DNA of 64,000 nucleotides. It comes from Bacteroidia bacterium 43-41. GTDB taxonomy: Bacteria > Bacteroidota > Bacteroidia > Bacteroidales > Dysgonomonadaceae. The notes under the pieces are model-generated. The model ran no database searches. It saw only the letters and a program-made list of their open reading frames with translations, and had not been told where the DNA came from. Both the position numbers and the translations under genes were made by a program. The stretch's first letter is position 1. Every line of letters starts with the position of its first letter. Location of the stretch: NCBI GenBank assembly GCA_001898165.1, contig MKTD01000066.1:7888-71887 (forward strand), read 5' to 3'. This document shows, in pieces, positions 33,430 to 42,229 of this stretch.

Positions 33430-34553
33430 TTGGGTTTCACTCCGATGCCCGGCAAATCGCTTGCGATCATCTTGCCATTCTGTAACTGTGCCCCGTCAAA
33501 GCAATCGTTAGCGATAAGTAAAGCGCCGTCCAAGTCGGCAAAATCCATTCCCGCATAGAGTTGCGAAGCAGCAGAAATGGCGCACGACGTTTCCGTCATA
33601 CATCCCATCATCACCTTCATCCCCAACGCTTCAGCAAGATTTCTCATTTTCCACGCCTCACGCATACCGGTACATTTCATCAGCTTGATGTTGATGCCCG
33701 AGAACACGCCTTTCAACCGTTCTATATCGGTTAACCGTTGAAGCGACTCGTCAGCAAAAATAGGCAACGGACTCTCTTCCGTCAGTCGGGCAATATTGTC
33801 TAAATCCAGCTTCGGCATTGGCTGTTCTACCATCACTATGCCCTTCTCTTTCAGCCAATGAATCATATCCAGCGCCTGATGACGGTCTTTCCAACCCTGA
33901 TTGGCATCCACCGCCAACGGCAGTGCGGTAACGGAACGGATAGCTTCAATCATCCGTTTATCGTCCGGGCCGCCTACTTTTACTTTTAATATATTGAAAC
34001 GCCCCAGCGCTTCGCGCGTTTTTTCACGCACCACATCATCCGTATCGATACCTATGGTGAAAGTAGTGTCGGGAACATTTGTTTTGTCAAGCCCGTACAT
34101 CTTATACCATGGCGAGCCGATAATTTTCCCGGCTAAATCATGTAAAGCTATATCCACGGAAGCTTTGGCAGCCGTATTGTTAATCGCAATACCATCCACA
34201 TATTCCAAAATCTCATCCAGATGCGTAGGGTCGGAGAAGGCGGACAAATCAATCTTTTTCAGGAACTCGATAACCGAGGCCTGCGTTTCACCCAAATAAG
34301 GGGGAAGTGAGGCTTCGCCGTAACCGGTCAATCCATCGTATTCGATCCTTGTGAGCACAACCGGCGTGGTTGTGCGGGAAAACCCCGATATGGTAAACGT
34401 GTGGCGGAGTTCAAGGTCATAAGGTGTCCATGATAATTTCATTTTGGAAGAGCTGTTTTTGGGTTTATGTTGTGAAAAAACGGGCGGTACAGTCAGAAAT
34501 GCTGCTGCCATTGCCGATGTTTTGAGAAAATCCCGTCTGTTTTGATTCATCAT
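33390..34553 (-). CDS. L-Ala-D/L-Glu (dipeptide) epimerase, exported
   Basis: A 387-residue enolase-superfamily enzyme with a Tat-type signal (NRRDFLKTSAMAAAFLTV). The catalytic set is visible: the KVKVGG lysine pair (about 193-195), metal ligands in VDANQGW, VEQPM and FADES, and the second base Lys in INIKLMKCTG. The sequence is closest in pattern to AEE/YkfB epimerases, which convert L-Ala-D-Glu from murein peptides to L-Ala-L-Glu. The NlpC/P60 enzyme upstream (34809-35987) would supply this dipeptide. The export signal places the step outside the cytoplasm. The last 13 codons lie over the 3' end of pncA. Confidence 0.87.
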   Translation of the reverse strand: MMNQNRRDFLKTSAMAAAFLTVPPVFSQHKPKNSSSKMKLSWTPYDLELRHTFTISGFSRTTTPVVLTRIEYDGLTGYGEASLPPYLGETQASVIEFLKKIDLSAFSDPTHLDEILEYVDGIAINNTAAKASVDIALHDLAGKIIGSPWYKMYGLDKTNVPDTTFTIGIDTDDVVREKTREALGRFNILKVKVGGPDDKRMIEAIRSVTALPLAVDANQGWKDRHQALDMIHWLKEKGIVMVEQPMPKLDLDNIARLTEESPLPIFADESLQRLTDIERLKGVFSGINIKLMKCTGMREAWKMRNLAEALGMKVMMGCMTETSCAISAASQLYAGMDFADLDGALLIANDCFDGAQLQNGKMIASDLPGIGVKPNQRSSDSNSTHPF

Positions 34554-34595
34554 CTTTAATCGTCTTTAATAGATAAATAGCCGTTTTATTTACTA

Positions 34596-34803
34596 AACTT
34601 TCGCAAGTTATATGATTGCGACTAAATCATCGTCTGACGATATTTTACGACCCATCCTCGCTCACGTCACTAAAAGAGTAGAACTCGCTTCGCTCAAACA
34701 ACTACTCTTTTTTTACGTTCATCGTGAGCCATGGGTACCCCGTAAAACATCTAAAGGCCTCTGCTTTAGCCGCATGCAATGTCCGAGAAAACATGCGAAA
34801 GTT
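34596..34803. mobile_element. MITE-like repeat, copy B (208 bp)
   Basis: Terminal inverted repeats AACTTTCGCAAG and CATGCGAAAGTT (one mismatch) enclose a body nearly colinear with copy C: GATTGCGACTAAATCATCG, then a hairpin with arms AAAAGAGTAG and CTACTCTTTT, then GTACCCCG and TTTAGCCGCATGCA. It lies between the epimerase and endopeptidase genes, ending six bases before the latter's stop codon. Confidence 0.75.
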
Positions 34804-34808
34804 GAATT

Positions 34809-35987
34809 TTATTTATAAAATACGCTCTCGGAAATGGCTTCAATGCCTTTTGTATTTACTTCACCAATTATTCTTTTGGCACGCAGATAACGATGGGTAT
34901 TGTATTTGTCAAAAAGCGGATCTACCGGATCAAGACTGCCTATTTGAATATAATCGGAGGCATGGATGAAGCGTTTATTTCCGATATAAATAGCTACATG
35001 AACAACCCTCTCTTTCGGATTTTCCTTTGTCGCTTTCGTTCCGAAAAAAAGCAGATCGCCCGGTTGTAATTTCGAAAAATCTCCGGTTTCATCCACCAGC
35101 TTTCCGGTCAACGCCTGTTGCGAAGCATCGCGTTGGAGGATAACTCCGTGGAGAAAATAGACTAACTTGGTGAATCCACTGCAATCCAGCCCTTTGGATG
35201 AAGCTCCGCCCCAAACGTAAGGAATCCCCATAAATTGTTTGGCGGTCTTCACTATACTTTCCTGCGTAAACTCAATATCTTCCAACCACTTCTTCAGCTC
35301 TTCGACCTCGGATTTTTGTATGTACGCCTCACGCCCGTCGGGATACGTTACCTGATAAAACCTACCTTTCGCTCCTCTCAAAACCAACATATCCCCGATC
35401 ACCAAATTGGAAACCGTCTGCGATTTAACATCAGCTTCTTCATAAGAGAGTGCATACAAGCCCGTTACCACAACCTTCGGTTTTTTGTTGTATTCGTGCA
35501 ACTCCGCCTCAGTCATTGTCTTTATAGCATCCGAAACCCACCCGATGTATCCTTCCGGTGTCTGCACGCGTCGCCAGCCGCCTTTTTTATCCAACAATTT
35601 TACTGGCATCCCCAGCAGGGCTTCCGATACTGTTTCACTGCCGTACGAGTTGCCCAAGTGCAGCTTCTCTACCGAGTTGTAAATCACACCCCATTTTTTT
35701 TCGCCAATCACGTCATCGGGCAACAGCCGGATACCGTTTTTAACAAGCCTCGCCATTTTTTCCGCCTCCGATACTATCTCCTGATAGGCGGCCTTACTGG
35801 TGGCTTCGCCTTTAAGAACGAGAGTATCTGAATGTTGCGATGCCGTCACATCAAAAACCTCTACCCGCCTGTCGGGTGCATATTTCTCCTTAACCGTTTG
35901 TATAATATGCTGCATATCTCTGTTTTGAGCCATAAGATATAACGTTGAAAATATCCATAAAAGGAATAAAGAAGTTGCTTTTCTCAT
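34809..35987 (-). CDS. NlpC/P60 murein endopeptidase with SH3-like domains (YkfC-like)
   Basis: A 392-residue protein with a signal peptide (about 1-20), a long N-terminal part with two SH3b-like domains (about 100-165 and 175-240; GWRRVQTPEGYIGWVSD, GRFYQVTYPDGREAYIQ) and a C-terminal NlpC/P60 domain (about 250-380). The catalytic residues are Cys in KGLDCSGFTKLVY, His in VVHVAIYIG and a third polar His in RFIHASD. This is the arrangement of gamma-D-Glu-L-diamino acid endopeptidases that cut murein peptides to L-Ala-D-Glu. The epimerase that uses this product is the next gene downstream on the same strand. Confidence 0.9.
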   Translation of the reverse strand: MRKATSLFLLWIFSTLYLMAQNRDMQHIIQTVKEKYAPDRRVEVFDVTASQHSDTLVLKGEATSKAAYQEIVSEAEKMARLVKNGIRLLPDDVIGEKKWGVIYNSVEKLHLGNSYGSETVSEALLGMPVKLLDKKGGWRRVQTPEGYIGWVSDAIKTMTEAELHEYNKKPKVVVTGLYALSYEEADVKSQTVSNLVIGDMLVLRGAKGRFYQVTYPDGREAYIQKSEVEELKKWLEDIEFTQESIVKTAKQFMGIPYVWGGASSKGLDCSGFTKLVYFLHGVILQRDASQQALTGKLVDETGDFSKLQPGDLLFFGTKATKENPKERVVHVAIYIGNKRFIHASDYIQIGSLDPVDPLFDKYNTHRYLRAKRIIGEVNTKGIEAISESVFYK

Positions 35988-36095
35988 ACTTTGCCGGATA
36001 ATAGTAATAAATAGTAAATAGAAAGCGAAATTACTATTTTTATTCCAATTGGAGAATGATATCTGAAAGAATTAGGGCAAAATACAGAAATTCAT

Positions 36096-36103
36096 TATCT
36101 TTG
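36096..36103 (+). promoter_or_regulatory. -7 element of the pcm gene
   Basis: TATCTTTG fits the consensus, with TTAG at 36072-36075 in the -33 place (20-base spacing). The leader would be about 20 bases. Confidence 0.45.
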
Positions 36104-36129
36104 GTTTTAAAAGTAAAGGAGAAGAATGT

Positions 36130-36891
36130 ATGAAAACAAGAATAATAAACAGCTTATCCTTCATCTTACTTGCCTTTTGTTGCGCAGGCCCCGTCGCCTG
36201 TGCGAACAATAAAAACAAACAAAATGAAAGACCTGAAAACCAGGTAGTGGGCGCTCCCCAAAACAACACCGGAGAGGCCAAAAAGCTTGCTGAAGAATTA
36301 AAAAGGAAAGGGATTACCGACAAAAAGGTTTTGGCCGCTATCGGTAATGTCCCGAGGCATCTGTTCATCGATAAAAGTTTAGCGGAATATGCTTATCGTG
36401 ACCGGCCTCTGCCCATCGAAAAAGGGCAGACCATTTCTCAACCTTACACGGTAGCCTTTCAGACGGAACTGCTGCGATTGAAACCGGGCGAAAAGGTATT
36501 GGAAGTCGGCACAGGAAGCGGATATCAGGCAGCCGTACTTTGTGAAATGGATGCGGATGTTTACAGTATAGAGCGGGTTCAGGAGCTGTACCTTAAAGCG
36601 AAAGAGAGGCTCAATAAATTGGGTTATCATCCGAATTTGTTTTTCGGGGATGGTTACGAGGGGCTACCCCAATACGCACCTTTCGACAAGATACTGATTA
36701 CGGCTGCTCCCGAAAAAATCCCCGGGAAGTTGTTGGATCAACTCAAAATCGGCGGCTGGATGGTTGTTCCCGTAGGCGGCCGGCAAGGACAAAAAATGAC
36801 GGTTATAAAACGAGTAAGCGAAGATAAATTCAGAGAGTCTGAATACGGCGACTTCATTTTTGTCCCCATGCAACAAGGCACGGAAGAGTAG
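36130..36891 (+). CDS. pcm: Protein-L-isoaspartate O-methyltransferase with an export signal
   Basis: A 253-residue protein. The part from about 48 on is a complete PCMT: VPRHLFIDKSLAEYAY, the substrate-binding loop GQTISQPY, the SAM motif I VLEVGTGSGYQAAVL, and ILITAAPEKIP. It repairs isoaspartyl residues in damaged proteins. The N terminus is unusual: MKTRIINS then a hydrophobic stretch and GPVACANN, a secretory or lipoprotein signal (Cys24), then a charged linker. SAM is not expected in the periplasm, so export would be puzzling; anchoring facing the cytoplasm is another possibility. Confidence 0.88.
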   Translation: MKTRIINSLSFILLAFCCAGPVACANNKNKQNERPENQVVGAPQNNTGEAKKLAEELKRKGITDKKVLAAIGNVPRHLFIDKSLAEYAYRDRPLPIEKGQTISQPYTVAFQTELLRLKPGEKVLEVGTGSGYQAAVLCEMDADVYSIERVQELYLKAKERLNKLGYHPNLFFGDGYEGLPQYAPFDKILITAAPEKIPGKLLDQLKIGGWMVVPVGGRQGQKMTVIKRVSEDKFRESEYGDFIFVPMQQGTEE

Positions 36892-36935
36892 TGAAGTTTA
36901 GGCGGGAAAATCACTTTTATCAACGTAAAATGGAT

Positions 36936-36943
36936 TATTTTTG
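36936..36943 (+). promoter_or_regulatory. -7 element of the BtuB-like receptor gene
   Basis: TATTTTTG fits the consensus and lies 30 bases before the GTG start. There is no room for, and no sign of, a cobalamin riboswitch. Confidence 0.4.
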
Positions 36944-36972
36944 CAACTTTATTTCTATAAAATTAATAATAG

Positions 36973-39018
36973 GTGAACAGACAAAAACAATTTTTAAAAC
37001 AGGCGGCGTTTCGGTTTAAGCGCTTTGCACGAAAATCGCACAGCGTTTTCAACAGTATCCACAAAACCATTACTATCGGTGTGCTTTCGGGTTGTGCATT
37101 GCTGAGCGCTCACGCCGCATCGGTAAATCCGGCGGAGAAAGCAGTGATTCAAACCAAGTCGGACACGATTCCCGAGAAAGAACTGGATGAAGTGGTGGTT
37201 ACCGCTTCAAAAACTCAACTGCCGCTGAGTATGGCAGCCAAGCTGGTAACCGTAATCACAAGCAAGGAGATTGAGCGGGCGCCCGTCCGAAGTGTAGAAG
37301 ACCTTCTCAATTATGTGGCAGGCGTAGATATCCTGCAACGCGGGCCGCACGGCACACAGGCCGACATTTCTCTCCGTGGCGGCTCATTCGACCAGGCCGC
37401 CATCCTGCTCAACAACGTTAACCTTACCAACCCCCAAACCGGACATTACAGTTTCGACATTCCCGTCAATCTTTCCGATATCGAGCGCATCGAAATCGTT
37501 CAAGGACCATCATCGTTGATTTTCGGCGCCAGCGCATTTTCGGGCGGGATAAACATCATCACAAAAAAAGATACACACTCAAACGCGTTTGCCAAACTGG
37601 AAAGCGGAATGCACGAACTCTTCGGCGCGGAAGCACGTGGCGCATACAAAATGCAAAATTCCATACATCGCTTGTCGGCAGGCTACAAACGCTCCGGCGG
37701 TTATATCCAAAACAGCGACTACAACATCGTCAATCTTCTTTGGCAAAGCCGGTTCGATATCAACGGCGCCAACATCGACATCCAGGCGGGAGTGAACGAT
37801 AAAAAATACGGCGCCAACACGTTCTACGCCGCCGCTTATCCCAATCAGTATGACGATACACGTGGAATGTTTGCCTCGATAAAGGGCGAAACGGGGGGAA
37901 AACTGAAATTTATTCCGCTACTGTACTGGAGCAGGCATTACGATGTATATCATTTGTTCAGGCCCGGAACACCCGATATCCCATCGTGGTACACAGCCCC
38001 CAATTATCACCGCAGCGATGTTTACGGCCTGAACCTGAACATGCAATACGCATCGGGCCTGGGAATCACGAGCTTCGGAGGCGAATTCCGCAACGAAGGC
38101 ATTCTGAGTAGTAATCTGGGACGGTTGATGCGCCAAAAATCAGGCAATTACGACAAATGGGATAACCGTTCGAACATCAGCTTTTTTGCCGAACACAATT
38201 TCGTTTTCGATAAACTGACGCTCTCCGTCGGCGGCCTTTACAACTACAACACCGCCCTGGCCGACACACTTAAAGCCGACGGGTTTTATCCGGCAATAAA
38301 TGTTTCGTACCGTGCGAGCGACGCTGTGAGCCTTTACGCATCGTGGAGTAAAGCTACCCGCATGCCCACCTTTACCGATTTGTATTACAAGGCAGGGAAA
38401 CATCGTGGATTTGCCGGACTAACGCCGGAATATTCACAATCCGGCGAAGTTGGAGCACGGTACAAAAGCACTGTTTTGATGGCCAACCTGAATGCTTTTT
38501 ACAGCAAAGGCGACAACCTGATCGACTGGGTACTGAACAGTTCGGATGGACTTTACCATGCGCAGAACCTGGCCTCGCTCAGCACTTACGGCATAGGAGT
38601 GGATGCCGTGATAAGTTCAGTACATATCGGTTATCAATATATGACGCAGAAAAGCGATGAAGCCAGGCAAAACAACCCGGTATCGGCATACGTGTTTAAC
38701 TATTTGCGGCATAAACTTACAGTTGGCGTGCATCATCGGATCATTAAAGACCTTACATTGTCGTGGAACCTGCGTTGGCAACAACGCGCCGGAAATTATC
38801 TGAAATACGTTGCCGAAACAAAAGAGGAGATACCAACCGCCTACAAACCGTTTCTGCTGCTGGATATTAAAGCCAACTATACTGTACGCAAGATAAACTT
38901 CTTTGTAAATGCCAACAACATATTCAATACCACGCACGTGGATTTCGGAAATATTCCACAACCGGGATTTTGGCTGACGGGAGGGGTAAGCTATCTGTTC
39001 GAATCCATCAAAAAATGA
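36973..39018 (+). CDS. TonB-dependent receptor (BtuB-like)
   Basis: A 681-residue receptor that starts with GTG. The N terminus is long and basic before the hydrophobic signal (RFKRFARKSHSVFNSIHKT), a form seen in Bacteroidota receptors of the BtuB-like group. A TonB box, DEVVVTAS, is near 75, followed by the plug (about 80-190; ISLRGGSFDQAAILLNNV, RIEIVQGPSSLIFGASAFSGGINI) and a barrel ending GGVSYLFESIKK. The length of about 680 residues fits cobalamin or metal-chelate receptors, but no transport genes or riboswitch are adjacent and the ligand is unknown. A MITE-like copy begins 13 bases after the stop. Confidence 0.88.
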   Translation: MNRQKQFLKQAAFRFKRFARKSHSVFNSIHKTITIGVLSGCALLSAHAASVNPAEKAVIQTKSDTIPEKELDEVVVTASKTQLPLSMAAKLVTVITSKEIERAPVRSVEDLLNYVAGVDILQRGPHGTQADISLRGGSFDQAAILLNNVNLTNPQTGHYSFDIPVNLSDIERIEIVQGPSSLIFGASAFSGGINIITKKDTHSNAFAKLESGMHELFGAEARGAYKMQNSIHRLSAGYKRSGGYIQNSDYNIVNLLWQSRFDINGANIDIQAGVNDKKYGANTFYAAAYPNQYDDTRGMFASIKGETGGKLKFIPLLYWSRHYDVYHLFRPGTPDIPSWYTAPNYHRSDVYGLNLNMQYASGLGITSFGGEFRNEGILSSNLGRLMRQKSGNYDKWDNRSNISFFAEHNFVFDKLTLSVGGLYNYNTALADTLKADGFYPAINVSYRASDAVSLYASWSKATRMPTFTDLYYKAGKHRGFAGLTPEYSQSGEVGARYKSTVLMANLNAFYSKGDNLIDWVLNSSDGLYHAQNLASLSTYGIGVDAVISSVHIGYQYMTQKSDEARQNNPVSAYVFNYLRHKLTVGVHHRIIKDLTLSWNLRWQQRAGNYLKYVAETKEEIPTAYKPFLLLDIKANYTVRKINFFVNANNIFNTTHVDFGNIPQPGFWLTGGVSYLFESIKK

Positions 39019-39030
39019 CTAAGAAATTTC

Positions 39031-39239
39031 AACTTTCGCAAGCTATAGGATTGCGACTAAATCATCGTCTGACGATATTTTTCGACCCATCTTAGCTCGC
39101 ATGTACTAAAAGAGTAGAACTCGCTTCGCTTTGGACAGCTACTCTTTTTTACGTTCATCGCAAGCTATGGGTACCCCGCAAAATATCTAAAGGTCTCCGC
39201 TTTAGTCGCATGCACTATCCAAGGATACTTGCGAAAGTT
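39031..39239. mobile_element. MITE-like repeat, copy C (209 bp, perfect terminal repeats)
   Basis: The ends AACTTTCGCAAG and CTTGCGAAAGTT are perfectly complementary over 12 bases. A second complementary pair lies inside (GCGACTAAA and TTTAGTCGC), and a central hairpin has arms AAAAGAGTAG and CTACTCTTTT. It is non-coding and very similar to copy B along its length. It is the best-preserved of three copies in the window. Confidence 0.75.
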
Positions 39240-39313
39240 CAGTAAGAGATTTATACAGTTTTTACAAAACAGTATATAAAAACTCAAAATATTTCTTAAA
39301 TAATGAAAAAAGA

Positions 39314-39344
39314 TTTGGAAATATAAAAACAAGCACTACCTTTG
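39314..39344 (+). promoter_or_regulatory. Promoter of the ABC-GntR operon
   Basis: TTTG at 39314-39317 and TACCTTTG at 39337-39344 are 19 bases apart, an exact consensus match. Transcription would start near 39350, inside the operator-like sequence that follows. Confidence 0.65.
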
Positions 39345-39345
39345 C

Positions 39346-39369
39346 AGTGTACTATCTCACTAATGCACT
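39346..39369. promoter_or_regulatory. Candidate GntR (YtrA-type) operator
   Basis: AGTGTACTA at the left and TAATGCACT at the right form an imperfect inverted repeat of the AGTG...CACT type bound by YtrA-family repressors. It covers the predicted transcription start, and a YtrA-like gene is third in the same operon. Confidence 0.5.
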
Positions 39370-39410
39370 ATTAAACTAAGCAAAGGGACTAACAGCCAAA
39401 AGCAAAAAAG

Positions 39411-40250
39411 ATGATTACCATTCAGAACTTATCCTTCAAGTACGGCAAAAAAGAGGTGTTATCCGATATTTCGATGACGCTCGAAACCGGAAAAATTTAC
39501 GGCCTGCTGGGCGAAAACGGCGTGGGCAAGACCACCCTGCTCAAAATCATTTGCGGATTACAAAAACCATTCGGCGGACATTGCACGGTGCATGGTGAAA
39601 ATCCGTTTAATCGAACGCCGTCGTTCCTGAACCGCATTTACTACCTGCCCGAAGAGACGGAATATATCCAAAACGACTATTCCATTAACTATTTCGCGAA
39701 AATGAACGCCCCCTTTTACCTCAAATTCGATCACACTAAATTCGAAACTATTTTGAAAGAGTTTGACATGGATGTCGACAAAAAATTAAACAAACTCTCT
39801 TACGGCCAAACAAAGAAAGCAGCCATTGCCTTTGCCATTGCCACAAACGTGGATTTACTCTTGTTGGACGAACCGAGCAATGGACTGGATATTCCTTCGA
39901 AAAGCATGTTTCGCAGAATTATGGCGGAGTATTGCCTAGACACCACTTGCACAATTATATCCACGCACCAGGTTCGTGATTTAGAAAATCTCATTGACCC
40001 GATTATTATTCTCGACAACCGCGCCGTGCTGCTCAACGAGACACTGGAGCGTATCTCCGAGAAACTCTACTTCAGCCTGCAACCTTCGATTCCCGCCAAC
40101 ACGCTCTACGCCGAACCCACTTTGGGCGGCTACCTTTGCGTCAGCGAAAACGACGGGCAAAACGAAAGCCGTGTAAATCTGGAAGCGTTGTTCAACACAA
40201 CCATGCAGCACAAGACACGGATAAATGAACTTTTTGCACAATCGCAATAA
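39411..40250 (+). CDS. ABC transporter ATP-binding protein (ABC-2 type)
   Basis: A 279-residue ATPase with Walker A GENGVGKTT (34-42), signature LSYGQ (near 130), Walker B LLLLDEPSNGLD and the H-loop STHQV. The ABC signature has Y instead of GG, common in YtrB/EcsA-like export ATPases. The C-terminal extension (about 205-279) has no known motif. The permease gene follows 12 bases downstream and a GntR gene after that, the standard ytr-type operon. Confidence 0.92.
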   Translation: MITIQNLSFKYGKKEVLSDISMTLETGKIYGLLGENGVGKTTLLKIICGLQKPFGGHCTVHGENPFNRTPSFLNRIYYLPEETEYIQNDYSINYFAKMNAPFYLKFDHTKFETILKEFDMDVDKKLNKLSYGQTKKAAIAFAIATNVDLLLLDEPSNGLDIPSKSMFRRIMAEYCLDTTCTIISTHQVRDLENLIDPIIILDNRAVLLNETLERISEKLYFSLQPSIPANTLYAEPTLGGYLCVSENDGQNESRVNLEALFNTTMQHKTRINELFAQSQ

Positions 40251-40262
40251 TCACCCTCCCTT

Positions 40263-41051
40263 ATGAACAACAATACATTCCAATTCAACAGGTTTTACAA
40301 ATTAATTGTAAGGAACCTTCAACGCAATCCGAAATCGTGGATTCAAAACGTATTGATTTTTGCCGGATTACCGCTGGTATTTTTTCTGATAAATCTTTCA
40401 AACATCAGTGCTGCAATTAATCTTGCAAACAGAGTATCCTTCTTGGAAATTTTGACGGGCTTTACATTTATATTCTCACCGTTTATGCTGTTTTTCAACT
40501 ACAATCATCCCAAGAAAGGACTTTCCGAAGTGATGCTTCCCGCATCGGTATTCGAAAAATATATCGTCATACAACTTGCCTGTATCCTGATTGCCCCGCT
40601 CTCCGTCATTTTGCTTTACGGCGGAATGGATACATTGCTTGCACTTATGTTCCCCAAAATATATGGAGGTTATGCCGTACAACAATTCTTTCAAAGTTCA
40701 ATAAATTGGAATAATATCTCACAAATGTTTGTAACGCAACAGGCTATTCTGTTTTGCAATTTCCTCTTCATTCGGCGAAAGGTATTGAAAACCGCCGGAG
40801 CCTTCATTCTCTCACTGATCGTTTTTTCAACCATAATGGGTATAGGTATGACCATTTGGGATTCTCAAACTCCGTTTACCAACGTCGAAAATCTCAGTTT
40901 CAGTTTTGGAAGCAGAAATTTTTTCGAGATTCACGTCAATGATCATCCTGTTGTCATCGCAATGCAAATTGTGCGTATTTTTTTACTAGTTGTACTGCCC
41001 GCAGCGCTGATGATCGGTTCTTATTTTATAATGAAAACCAAACGCTACTGA
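40263..41051 (+). CDS. ABC-2-type membrane permease
   Basis: A 262-residue protein with six predicted membrane helices (about 27-48, 60-78, 98-122, 155-170, 180-202, 235-256). No sequence motif identifies it, but its place between the ATPase and GntR genes and its size fit the membrane partner of a YtrB-like exporter. The substrate is unknown; related operons respond to cell-wall antibiotics or antimicrobial peptides in other phyla. Confidence 0.8.
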   Translation: MNNNTFQFNRFYKLIVRNLQRNPKSWIQNVLIFAGLPLVFFLINLSNISAAINLANRVSFLEILTGFTFIFSPFMLFFNYNHPKKGLSEVMLPASVFEKYIVIQLACILIAPLSVILLYGGMDTLLALMFPKIYGGYAVQQFFQSSINWNNISQMFVTQQAILFCNFLFIRRKVLKTAGAFILSLIVFSTIMGIGMTIWDSQTPFTNVENLSFSFGSRNFFEIHVNDHPVVIAMQIVRIFLLVVLPAALMIGSYFIMKTKRY

Positions 41052-41053
41052 TC

Positions 41054-41428
41054 ATGAACTTCAACGAACATAAGCCCATATACTTGCAGATTTCCGATTC
41101 AATCTGCGAGAAAATTCTCAACAACGAGTACCTCGAAGATGAGCGCATCCCGTCCATCCGCGAGTTGGGAACTATGCTCGGCGTAAACCCCAACACCGTG
41201 ATGCGAAGTTTTGAGTACCTGAAGTCCATCGATGTCATTTACGATAAACGCGGCGTGGGGTTTTTTATCTCGCCCGATGCCAGGCGTGCTGTAAAAGCCA
41301 TTTACAAAGACGAATTTATGAACACGGAACTTCCGGCTATCATCAAAAAAATCAAACTGCTGGAGATAGACATTAACGATTTATCGAAAAAAATCAGTAG
41401 AGAATTGGGAATGAAAGAGAGCTCATAA
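41054..41428 (+). CDS. GntR-family regulator, YtrA subfamily
   Basis: A 124-residue protein with a winged helix-turn-helix (about 8-75; IYLQISDSICEKI, IPSIRELGTMLGVNPNTVMRSFEYL) and a short C-terminal helical region for dimerisation, with no large ligand domain: the hallmark of the YtrA subfamily. It probably represses its own operon at 39346-39369 and perhaps the export operon that starts 115 bases later. The gene lies two bases after the permease. Confidence 0.92.
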   Translation: MNFNEHKPIYLQISDSICEKILNNEYLEDERIPSIRELGTMLGVNPNTVMRSFEYLKSIDVIYDKRGVGFFISPDARRAVKAIYKDEFMNTELPAIIKKIKLLEIDINDLSKKISRELGMKESS

Positions 41429-41470
41429 AGTTAATTTATTGTAATTTTTATAATTTCATTAGTATTATGT

Positions 41471-41502
41471 ATTGCATAGTATTATTTAAGACATTACTTT
41501 TG
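41471..41502 (+). promoter_or_regulatory. Promoter of the MacAB-type export operon
   Basis: ATTG (41471-41474) and TACTTTTG (41495-41502) are 20 bases apart. The octamer TAGTATTA occurs twice just upstream and within the spacer (about 41458 and 41478), possibly a repressor site. Confidence 0.5.
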
Positions 41503-41542
41503 TACAAAAAAAACAGATACTGACAAGTAAATATTGTGGAAC

Positions 41543-42229
41543 ATGATTAAACTTTCAAAAATCAACAAATCCTATCACACCGACGCCATTTCCCTGCATG
41601 TTCTCAAAGATATCGATCTGGAGATTGAATCCGGTGAGTATGTGGCAATTATGGGAGCTTCCGGTTCCGGAAAATCCACCTTACTGAACTTATTAGGGAT
41701 TTTAGACAGCTACGACTCGGGTGAATATTACCTCAACAGCACCCTGATCAAGAACCTGACCGAGACGCAAGCTGCCAAGTACCGCAATGAAATGATCGGG
41801 TTTGTATTTCAATCCTTCAACCTTATCAACTTCAAAAATGCGTTGGAGAACGTGGCTCTCCCACTCTATTATAAAAACATCAGCCGGAAAAAGCGAAACA
41901 TTATCGCCATGGAGCTTCTCGATAGAATGGGACTGAAGAACTGGGCACATCATTTGCCCGGCGAATTATCGGGTGGACAAAAACAACGTGTGGCCATTGC
42001 CCGTGCCATGATATCGAATCCAAAAGTCATTCTCGCCGACGAACCCACCGGCGCCCTCGACAGCCAAACCACCGTTGAAGTGATGGATGTCCTTTCCGAT
42101 CTAAACAATCAAGGAATAACCACCATCATTGTTACCCACGAGCAATCGGTTGCTGATGCCACCAAACGGATCATCAGGCTAAAAGACGGCGTGATCGAGT
42201 CCGAAACCCATAATTCGAAACCCGTATGA
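41543..42229 (+). CDS. MacB-type ABC ATPase (LolD/MacB family)
   Basis: A 228-residue ATPase from the ATG at 41543; a TTG three codons upstream is less likely. Walker A is GASGSGKST, the signature is [14 protein letters not shown], Walker B is [15 protein letters not shown], with the H-loop VTHEQ. These features are characteristic of the LolD/MacB/FtsE group that works with permeases of FtsX fold. It overlaps the first permease gene by four bases and belongs to a five-protein export machine. Confidence 0.94.
   Translation: MIKLSKINKSYHTDAISLHVLKDIDLEIESGEYVAIMGASGSGKSTLLNLLGILDSYDSGEYYLNSTLIKNLTETQAAKYRNEMIGFVFQSFNLINFKNALENVALPLYYKNISRKKRNIIAMELLDRMGLKNWAHHLPGELSGGQKQRVAIARAMISNPKVILADEPTGALDSQTTVEVMDVLSDLNNQGITTIIVTHEQSVADATKRIIRLKDGVIESETHNSKPV

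Noticed and set aside
36892..36972. Cobalamin riboswitch before the BtuB-like receptor
   Set aside because: The gap is only 81 bases and none of the B12-box or conserved stems can be seen.
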